Assembly: GCA_964023275.1 (NCBI GenBank)
Contig: OZ029923.1
Location: 3,235,041-3,299,040, forward strand
Length of the DNA: 64,000 nt
Source: Norana najaformis
Lineage: Eukaryota; Annelida; Clitellata; Crassiclitellata; Hormogastridae
Direction of reading: 5' to 3'
Shown here: positions 43,017 to 64,000 of the stretch, piece by piece
Layout of the letters: each line of letters starts with the position of its first letter
Position numbering within the stretch: the first letter of the stretch is position 1
Notes under the pieces: generated by a model
What the model saw: the letters and a program-made list of their open reading frames with translations, nothing else
What the model was told of the DNA's origin: nothing
The model's database searches: none
Program-made: the position numbers and the translations under genes

Positions 43017-43064
43017 TGACGTCATTAAAGTCGCAGAAGTTGGCGTTTTATTCATTTCCGGAAG
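43017..43064 (+). promoter_or_regulatory. CRE and ETS motifs before MBOAT exon 1
   Basis: TGACGTCA (43017-43024) and CCGGAAG (43058-43064) lie within 110 bases of the MBOAT start codon, a pairing typical of TATA-less housekeeping promoters. A nine-codon upstream ORF (43066-43095) lies between them and the start. No TATA box is seen. Confidence 0.45.
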
Positions 43065-43125
43065 AATGAAAGAAGTGACAAAAGAAAGAATTTAAATTAA
43101 TCAGTGATTATCTAATTTAGCAAAC

Positions 43126-56164
<13,039 letters not shown>

Positions 56165-56427
56165 ACGACATCCAACCAGACCATAAGACAAAAGGGACCA
56201 AAAGTTCAACCAGACCAGAAGACCAGACCATAAGACCAAAGGGATCCAATGCTCGACCAGACTAGACCATAAGACCAAAAGGACCCAACATTCAACCAGA
56301 CCAGGAGACCAGACCAGAAGAGTGAGCAGGAGAACCAGGATTTCGTCTGTGATAACATCAGATTTCAAAAGCAGCCATTTTGTTGATCACTGCAGACTCT
56401 CGTTAAGGCATAAACATGGTCTCGTAT

Positions 56428-56433
56428 AATAAA
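56428..56433 (+). terminator. candidate poly(A) signal of MBOAT
   Basis: AATAAA in TATAATAAATG, 264 bases after the MBOAT stop codon. Confidence 0.5.
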
Positions 56434-56764
56434 TGAAAACTATTAGGATTTTTGTTCTAATAATTATTTTAATTGTTATAATTTTTCCCGAGGTAAACGT
56501 GATCCCTAAGCAACGAAAAATTAATATAGGAGCTTGTTAAACATCATAATTGCTATAATTATGCACTTTGTGTCTTACTTAGACTGGCTGATAAGTTTGG
56601 TGAAGTACTGGGTTTCTTCGTGTCTATCGTCATGTCTTCATTTTTGAAGATTTTTTAAATTAAATCGTTTTAAATTATGTTGAACTTTAAAATAAAATTT
56701 GTAAATATTTCTGCGACGTTTTACGCTCAAATGGTGATGAATGTTGTGGTATGGCGTTTCATAA

Positions 56765-56940
56765 TCAAATCTCCAATCCTAAACACCATCCACCGTAGCT
56801 GCCACGCTGTCTCTCCGTCTGACTTTTGGATCTTGATCAGGAACCAAACACCTTTGCCTATCGATTTTGTTTTGACTGAGCGCCTGTGAATTAGCTGGTC
56901 TCTGTGGCGTGACTTTCGTTGGGGGCGATTTTGCAGTTTT
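56765..56940 (+). mobile_element. LINE 3' end
   Basis: Same family: CACCATCCACCGTAGCTGCC, then TTGCCTATCGATTTTG and GACTGAGCGCCTGTGAAT, cut before the GATTAC tail. Confidence 0.6.
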
Positions 56941-59285
56941 CACTTTCAATACTGGATAAATTGCCCTTGCTGTGGAGTGCTCTACTTCTGGTATTTATTG
57001 AGAGCATGGCACAGTTAAGAGAGGTGTGTAAGGGAAGGGCGTAGTTGTTTAACAACGCTGGGCCACAACAAAGACGATTAGTAGAAGTTCCTCGGTTTAA
57101 CGACAGTTTATGGCATCAAAGGCCGTTGCCGTCGCCCTCCTCCCTTATCCAGGCTTGGGACTGGCACTACCCCCAAACAAGGCAGTGGCGGAGTTAACGA
57201 AGACGATTAGTGTCGCCCTCTGCCTTTATCCAGGCTTCGGACTGCAATACCCACGTACGCAGCAGTAGAGTTGACCCGGAAATCGAACCCAAGTCACTGA
57301 GGTGAAGGACGCGTTAACCTTTCGGCTATTATCTATGCATGCCATCAGGGCCTTTCACGGAGAGGGGCAGAGGGCCATTTGATCCAGGCCTCACATAGCG
57401 CATATGAATTGGCCCCGTACTCGTTATCATCAGGGCCTTTCAGGTATTCTGGGAGGCCCGGGCCACGGCAAATACGAGGCCGCATTCTCGAAGCACGCAC
57501 ATCATAAGCCTACTAAATCGCAATGTGAATAATTATAATACAAAATAGCATACATAAATATTAGCCTAATCTAAAAGACTTCTATAGCGCCGTTATCATA
57601 ATACCCAAGGCATCAGTCGATGGTCGAATCGCAATCCAAAATCGTTATCTGTTCAGCGATAGATATTAAGGATAGCTGGGGGAAAGGGGTAAAAAAATGA
57701 GGGTTCTATAACCTAAAGGGGTTGAAAAAATAAGGCTACTCCGAAGTAGGGAGTAGATGCCTCATATGTGTTATAAGATCATATGATCTCTTCCGTCCTT
57801 ATCAAGGGGAGTGCTAACCGTCTCTCCTTTCTTACAACACGCTTGTTATTCCGTCCCTGTCGTCTTATATAGAGTGCAAAATATTGTTACCTAAAAAGTG
57901 GTGTTTTCGAGCTCCTCTTAAATGAAACAAATTAGGTGAAACTTTGTTGTTGTGTACGATAATTATTAAAGTCCTTTATTATTTTTAGTTAATAGGTTAA
58001 TTACGTAAAAAGCTCGATATTTATTTTGTTACAGAAATTATATTTTGCGACTGTAAAAATCCAAACGCAGAATACGCTGTCAAAGTGACTCGCTAGATGG
58101 CAGACTCCTGTAGAAAGGGTAAAATGTAACCAAGATGGTCGGCATATTAGGCTATTACGACACAATACAATACAATAGAGCATGAGTAAAAAAGTAAGTA
58201 ATGCATGAATCAATGAATGAATAAGTCACTGAGTAAGTAAGAAGACCTAATCTCTATTATCGCGAGACAAAAGCCCACAAAATGAAGAATCAAACGCTGC
58301 AATACAGTAGTTCAAAATGAAACTCTAGTGTAGCCTATAGTTTGAGTGAAACATACATCAATCATAGTATAGAAAAACATGCACATTAATTTACACTATG
58401 CATTTAGAGCAATGATAGGCACTAGAGTTCATTTCTAATGCGACTTTAACTCCTAGAACTGATTGAAAGACGTGTGTTGTTATTTCGAATATCTAATCTA
58501 ATCTAAAGACTTCTATAGCACCGTTATAATAACACCCAAGGCATAAGTTAATGTTCGCTTCGACTCAATAAGCGCAGTAAAAAAATAAACCCTTGGAGAA
58601 GCCGGGTTAATAGGTCAATAAAATAGCATTTCAGATTAGACACCTCTAAAACAATTTTAACTGAAGTTATATAATCAACAACTTAGGACGCTTGTTAGTT
58701 AAGTAGATGTGCTATGTTAATTAACATCGATGGCTATTATGTTAAACGCACAAAATGGCCCTGTAATTGACCATTTCAAAGTGGGTGAACAGTGTAAGGC
58801 AAAGATGTTAATAATCCCTTATTAACATCTTTGGTGTAAGGTAAGGTCGACGTTAACAGCCCTTGGAAGCTACAAGATGTCGCTAAATAATGGATAACTT
58901 TAATAAAACAGCATTTAGATTAGACAACTTTAATGGGGTCTTAACCGACGCTATATAATGAACCACCGCATTAGATTTTCAAATGAGCTCCGCCACTGCA
59001 TTGTTTAAGGTGGTGCCAGTCCCAAGCCTGGATAAAGGAGGATACTTTATACTTACCTGATTATTCTATATCGGTATGAAACTGCGGGGTGGTATGCCAA
59101 ACTGCGATTCATGTTATTACTTCATACTGTATAAAATTCATACGTTTTGATTTGAAAATTCATTTGTGTATAATTAGCTTAAATGAACTGAAATTGAGAC
59201 TCTATGTTAGCTAAAAGAACAACTGTGTTAGCTAACTGCATAGTTTAATGTGCTTCCAGTTTGCGTAATTGCTAATTTATGATAT

Positions 59286-60110
59286 TGTAGCGGAAATTAC
59301 TATAGCGCCAGGCAAGACTGAGCTTAGTCGGGAAGCGAATACAGTAGTGATTATGATAGTTTTATTGATCGATGTCGGCTGATGTATGAGCGCTAGGCTA
59401 GGCCGGGCGACGGTGATTGCCGCTAGCAATGGAAGCCGCTCGCGCCTAAGAGCTGGAGTAGGCGGGAACGAGAAGCGCGCCGAACGATGGATGACGCGTA
59501 AAGTTGCCGCTCGCGCCTAGGATTTGGAGGGAAACAAGCCCGCCTAAGTTGGCGCGCGCGCGAACGATGCGAGGGAAGAAGAGCCGCCAATAGATGGAGC
59601 GAAAGAAGAGGCGCGTACAAGAACGCGGGAGAGTTGGCGCCTAGTCAAAAGCGCGCGGGTATCTCCTATATAAAGAATGCAGTTGGAGCTCGATCGGACG
59701 ACGATTGCTCTCTTGGCGCTACAGTAGTTGGCGGACGGAAAAGAATCTTCTTGGAGCTTACTTTGCGGTAGTTTATTGCGCAAGTTGTGTGTCCTAGCTG
59801 ATGTTCGTTGTGGATTATTTTTGCCGTCGATGTGCTTAGTCAATACGCTGTCGTTGGGAAGTATACGGGATTTTTCTCGGAATATACTCGGTCGTCGCCG
59901 CTGTCAACGACGAGTTCGACATTTTAAGCAGGGAGTTAAATCTTTTCTTTTATGTGTAAATTGTGGGCGAAATCTTTGAGCTCATGTCAGGCAGCCAATT
60001 TTCTATTAGATCGAAGGTTTAGAGTTCGATTTTAGCAATTGTTGTAAATAAGAACACTTGAGGTTTAACGAACTGGTAATTAGTAAAGCATTGAGATTGA
60101 CTAATACAAT
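59286..60110 (+). mobile_element. Candidate LTR / leader of an LTR retrotransposon
   Basis: It starts TGTAGCGGAAATTAC, has a GC- and CpG-rich section (59395-59660) with an internal duplication around GCCGCTCGCGCCTA, then a TATA box (59667-59674) and a poly(A)-type AATAAA near 60112, followed by a coiled-coil ORF. This is the usual order of an LTR and gag. No second LTR or polymerase is in the window, so a host promoter is the alternative. Confidence 0.4.
59667..59674 (+). promoter_or_regulatory. TATA box of the candidate LTR
   Basis: TATATAAA at the end of a GC-rich block. The sequence GATCGGACGACG about 25 bases after could hold an initiator or downstream element. This is the clearest core promoter in the window. 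Confidence 0.5.
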
Positions 60111-60160
60111 TAATAAAGATTGAATATATTAATTAAGAATAAACTGGTAAAACGAAAGAA

Positions 60161-60706
60161 ATGGCTGAATCAGATTTCCGTAATGTAGTAGAGTCTATAT
60201 TTGCCTCTCTGTCCTCGCTCAGAGAAGATTTAGCAGAGCGCCAGAATCAATTGATAGAGAGCCAGGTACAGTTACGAAGGGAATTGATAGAGCGCCAAGC
60301 AGAGATAGAACGCAAATTAGATCAAATTCATGTAGCGCCTATGTCGGACATTATGCAGCGCTCGAGTTTAGAAACAGAAAAGTCTGGCGGGAAAGCCACC
60401 ACGAACCCTTACGCTCTAGGAGAGGGGGTAGCGGCCCATCCGGCTGCCGCGGACAACAATTGGCCATCTGGTGATCGAACGGCGGAAGAATCTAAGCAAC
60501 TTCCGGTCCTTCGCAGGAGTTTAAGATTGAGTTCGAAACCGCCCACTTATTATGGAACGGGTGCTGTACGAAGTCGAATTGCAAGTTCGTCCGACCAGGA
60601 TTCGAACCCACTACCATCACCTGGTGATTCCTCAGTTCTTTCCTCCGGGCTTTCCCGACAGCTAACGGTGGCGTCACTCCACGCACCCGAAACCGTTACA
60701 ATATGA
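60161..60706 (+). CDS. Gag-like coiled-coil ORF, partial
   Basis: 181 codons starting MAESDFRNVVESIFASLSSL and then a heptad-rich part with Glu/Arg/Gln (ELIERQAEIERKLDQ, about 40-65), typical of the N-terminal coiled coil of Gag proteins. The last 40 codons (DSNPLPSPGDSS) read through a reverse tRNA-like sequence (GGATTCGAACCC), so the ORF end is probably SINE-derived and the element is broken here. No CCHC zinc knuckle or protease is present. Confidence 0.4.
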   Translation: MAESDFRNVVESIFASLSSLREDLAERQNQLIESQVQLRRELIERQAEIERKLDQIHVAPMSDIMQRSSLETEKSGGKATTNPYALGEGVAAHPAAADNNWPSGDRTAEESKQLPVLRRSLRLSSKPPTYYGTGAVRSRIASSSDQDSNPLPSPGDSSVLSSGLSRQLTVASLHAPETVTI

Positions 60707-61989
60707 CGCCAAGGATTGAGATTACCATTAGAAATCGCTAAACTGAGGAATTCAAAATTCCGTTAATTGTAGTCGCGAATATGAAAATGAATCATAGATG
60801 CGAGCAAAGGTCTACGTAACGGCCTTGGCAGCCATAAGATGTCGCTAAATAATGAATACCAGTAAAAAAGCGTTAAAGATTAGCCACCTTTAATACGGTT
60901 TCAATCGAAGGTATATATTCAACAACTGCGAACGTGTGCGTGTGTAGATTGTTGATGTATGTAGGTATCACTAAATTTCTAAAGCACTTTTAAGTAAGTC
61001 ACAAAGGCGCTGCAGCACGGCAACCTAACGGTCTTTAAATAGGAACGTCTTGAGATGGGCAGAAAATGTTTCTTTAACTGTTGAACAGGCAAGATATGAT
61101 AATGAATTGCAGCATATAAAAGATGAGGTCAATGTCAAGGCCCTGGCAACCACAAGATGTCGCTAAATGACAGGTACCAATACTAACGTATCACTTCAGT
61201 TTAGACACCTTTAATGCAGTTTCAGCCGACGCTATATATTCAACAAATCGCTACTATAATAACGAATAGATTCTATCGCAGTGGAAACCGTACAAATCAT
61301 TTCCTATCGACGTCAACGGCTTTTGATGCCATAAAATGTTAAACGTTGGAACTGCTACTAATTGTTAATACTGAATTGCAGCATTTAAAAAGGGCAACAT
61401 GAGGTCAATGTCAAGGCCCTGGCAGCCACAGGAATCCGATAAATACGGGATATCAATACTGCATTTGGGGATAGACACCTTTAAAACGTTTTCGACTGTT
61501 ATCGTCTTAGATCAAATAAAAACGCCATATGAAAACGCAAAACTACAGTAAAGACTATACAACTACGCCACTGCCTTGTTTGGGGTAGTGCCAGTCCCAA
61601 GCCTGGATAAAGGAGGAGGGCGACGGCAACGGCCTTTGATGCCATAAGCTGTCGTTAAACTGCGGAACTACTACTAAAGACTGTACAATTTTTTTACAAT
61701 CGACGTCACGGACATTGATGCTACAAGATGCCGTTAAACATTGATACTACTACTACTACAATCGTTACATTAAGTACAACATGCGGCAGACATGGAAAGC
61801 ATGTTATTTAGGTTTACTTCAAAACGTTTGCGAAAACTGGCGTATCAGCTGGCAAAGGCTAGCAATATTCATGACCGATTCAATGTTGAGAAGGAGGAGG
61901 CTGGATTAGAGTGATACCGAGGCTTTAAAGTTTAAATCATCCACATTAGAACTGATTCTGCTAGCTCTCCTGCCCACCAAACTCGTGTT
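60707..61989. other. Repeat-rich DNA without a recognised gene
   Basis: Several fragments of the ACATCTTGTGG family (60810, 61130, 61410, 61565-61755), each followed by similar 'TTTAGACACCTTTAAT' sequence, so there may be a larger repeat of about 300 bases with several copies. No long ORF is seen. Confidence 0.55.
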
Positions 61990-62473
61990 TCAGACATTTC
62001 CCCATTGCCAAAAATAAAAAAAGCACAGTCGCAGATGGTCAAGAGTCAAGGGGAGGAGTGCCGTTTTTACAGCTAGTCGTTACAAATTAGAGTTGGAAAC
62101 AAAGAAGTGCTTGTTGGACGAGAAAATGTCTGCCATTCATAGAAAGAAAATGAAGAAAGTGACAGAGGATAAAAAGGTTCAGCCGAAAATAGAGAAGAAA
62201 ACGAGAAAGGTGACACCGAAAGCAGCAACTAGTCACGCAAAGAGTCGTTCAAGAAAATCGCTGGGCAAAATCAAAAGAACTGGAGACGAACATCCATCAT
62301 TGTCCATTTGTCCAGGATGTGGCATCAAAGAAAAAAATACAGAACAGTATGCGCAAATGAATCGTGGTTGGATTGCATGCCAAACATGTGGTATTTGGTA
62401 CCACGAACTATGCACGGAAGTAAACAGTGTACTTGATGATGACTATTTTACCTGCTTACAATGTTGTGAATAG
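61990..62473 (+). pseudogene. pogo/Tigger-like transposase C terminus with PHD-like zinc finger
   Basis: The 126-codon end (from 62093) has a Lys-rich part and then CPGCGIK, WIACQTCGIWYHELC and YFTCLQCCE, a Cys4-His-Cys3-like PHD finger seen at the C terminus of many invertebrate pogo-type transposases. In another frame just upstream VSDISPLPKIKKAQSQMVKS reads into FTASRYKLELETKK after a frameshift and a stop, so this is a relic. The DDE catalytic part is missing. A host PHD protein is less likely given these breaks. Confidence 0.6.
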
Positions 62474-62804
62474 TGTTTTTGTTGCCGTTATACTGTGTTT
62501 TTGTCAAACAAATGACATAACTAACAGCTGAATGAACCAAAATAATTAAGCGTATTTACTTTTCTTCAGGAACGCTATTACTGCAATGATAAAGAATATG
62601 GGGCCCATTTTAGACATAGTAGTGTGGTAAAACGGGTCCCCTCTGAGTCTGTCTACCGAAAATGTTTTTGTCATTCTGTAAATAAAGTTAATCGTACATA
62701 GATGCTGCCTAGTAAATGTACATTGAATTACCTACATTAGCAATGTATTTGACAGAGAATATTTGCAAAACTGTCCCTTAAATCACTGGTTTTGTGTTTA
62801 GGGG

Positions 62805-62862
62805 CCCGTTTTAGACCACTTTCCCCTACTAGTAGTAGTAGGGGAAAGTGGTCTAAAACGGG
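62805..62862. repeat. 58-bp palindrome (27-bp arms)
   Basis: Arms CCCGTTTTAGACCACTTTCC... and its complement around AGTA-type centre. A related motif GGGCCCATTTTAGACATAG with AAAACGGGTCCC occurs at 62600-62640, so these may be ends of the pogo-like element. Confidence 0.9.
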
Positions 62863-63404
62863 TACGGTGGGGTCGACATCAACAGCCCTGGGAGCCATAA
62901 GATGCCGTTAAACGCTGGATCCTACTTCCCAGATTTAGCTAATACCAGTGCTTTTTTCAGACGGAAGGCTCCGGAACGGCGTTCCATCACCTTTTTTGGC
63001 TAATAAAAACTAATTTAGTTATTAATAAAAGAATTTAGTGTTACTAAGTTATTTTAATTATGTAATATAATGTAACTTACTTTAATTCAATTTCAGTGTT
63101 TACAACTTTACACTGTTTTCAGTGCTTATTGATTGATAAAAACTAATGAAATCTTAGCACAAAATTCCATAATTCTTCCGTTACGGAACCTTTTCTTCTG
63201 GAAAAAAGCACTGGTTAATACTCATCATTTTGTAAGGTATGATCGACGTTAAAGGCCTTGATCTTGCACGGTGGAGGTTCGGACCGGCGGAAATATTATG
63301 CGTGAATCCATACATGATACAACAGCGCATACGGAGAGACACTGTTTGGCAACTGATTCTAATCTCGACTTGTTCAAACTTCAGTTCATTTACCTACCTG
63401 TAAT

Positions 63405-63510
63405 TTAACTTTAGCACACACGCACGCACACTTACACAAACACACACACACGCACATACACACACGCACACATACATACAGACACACAAGCACGCATGCA
63501 CACGGAAGCA
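63405..63510. repeat. CACA/CGCACA-rich tract
   Basis: Imperfect CA and CGCA units. A TA run follows at 63812-63861. There is no gene between. Confidence 0.9.
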
Positions 63511-63819
63511 CGCACACCTTACATTCTATATCCAATTTATCATCTTATCATCCTATGATCCTGTAAATTAGATAGACCTTCGTTAAGACGATAACACGAT
63601 TTTACTGAAAGACTGCAGGGTTGACATTTGCATGCATGCACGAATAGATTCAGGTACACATACGACGCAAGTGGACACGCAATGCTAATTGGATTCTGTA
63701 ACAGACTGACAGCGATATAAGCAGTTTCTGAAAATGTCTGACGTTTCCTCGGGAGTCACGTGACATAAAAAATGCCATCTTCCAGTTCTACAATTAGAAA
63801 CAGTGATGGCATGTAGATA

Positions 63820-63862
<43 letters not shown>

Positions 63863-63882
63863 ACAGTACATTGATTACATGT

Positions 63883-64000
63883 GCGGCACGGTAGTTTTAT
63901 TTGGTCAATGATCATGTGGTTGCGGGTTCGACTCCGTGTAACGACCCTGGGCAAGTTTTTTTGCGCACACCGTGTCTCTGTCACCAAGCATATAATTTGG
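63883..64000 (+). mobile_element. tRNA-derived SINE, cut by window end
   Basis: Plus-strand head GGCACGGTAGTTTTATTTGG, B box GCGGGTTCGACTCCGTG, then TAACGACCCTGGGCAAG. Same family as 18962-19236; the rest lies beyond the window. Confidence 0.6.

Larger units (their letters stand above)
56165..59285. other. Intergenic DNA after MBOAT
   Basis: Begins with an AGACCA-rich stretch (56170-56330: repeated ACCAGACCATAAGACCAAA), then the MBOAT poly(A) signal, a LINE 3' end (56765-56940), ACATCTTGTGG-type elements (57080-57300, 58835-59045) and TTAGATTA-tail elements (57560, 58490). No gene is seen. Confidence 0.65.

Overview
The window is animal (metazoan) genomic DNA. Genes are split into short coding exons with GT/AG borders, and introns and intergenic DNA are full of microsatellites, minisatellites, tRNA-derived SINEs and decayed LINE 3' ends. 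Class I cytokine receptors with a gp130-type module suggest a bilaterian. A non-vertebrate, possibly a marine deuterostome, is my guess, but the sequence alone does not fix the taxon.

Three spliced genes, all on the + strand, account for the host coding content. (1) 3873-14574: the 3' part of a gp130/LIFR-like receptor ('receptor A') with three membrane-proximal fibronectin III domains, a transmembrane helix and a short Ser-rich tail. Its N-terminal half lies upstream of the window or was not recognised. (2) 20877-40881: a complete second receptor ('receptor B', 780 aa over nine exons). It has a signal peptide, an Ig domain, a two-domain cytokine-receptor homology module with a degenerate WSxWS motif (WSDNH), a second Ig domain, a transmembrane helix, and a long tail with ten consecutive 11-residue repeats of the type NPYMDLVSKEV. 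Every adjacent pair in that array fits Tyr-x-x-Leu/Ile/Met, seven residues, Tyr-x-x-Leu/Ile/Met, close to the immunoreceptor ITAM pattern. It is the most unusual feature of the window. (3) 43126-56164: a complete MBOAT1/2-type lysophospholipid acyltransferase (466 aa, 12 exons). Exon phases join without a break across receptor B and MBOAT and across the visible part of receptor A.

Mobile DNA fills most of the rest. An intact 567-codon minus-strand ORF with Cys-pair zinc-binding motifs lies in MBOAT intron 9 between imperfect terminal inverted repeats (50565-53117). Receptor B intron 4 holds three minus-strand copies of a non-LTR C-terminal region with a zinc motif and a PD-(D/E)xK-like motif. 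A reverse-transcriptase relic lies between the two receptor genes. Many LINE 3' ends carry a GATTAC-like tail. Several tRNA-derived SINE families, a 117-bp TA-flanked MITE, a candidate LTR-element 5' end (59286-60706) and a pogo-like transposase remnant with a PHD-like Cys/His end (61990-62473) are also present. From 56165 to the window end I see only mobile and repetitive DNA.

The two receptor genes are head to tail and share the same superfamily, so they are probable paralogues or functional partners at the cell surface. MBOAT is a housekeeping membrane-lipid enzyme with no evident functional link to them.
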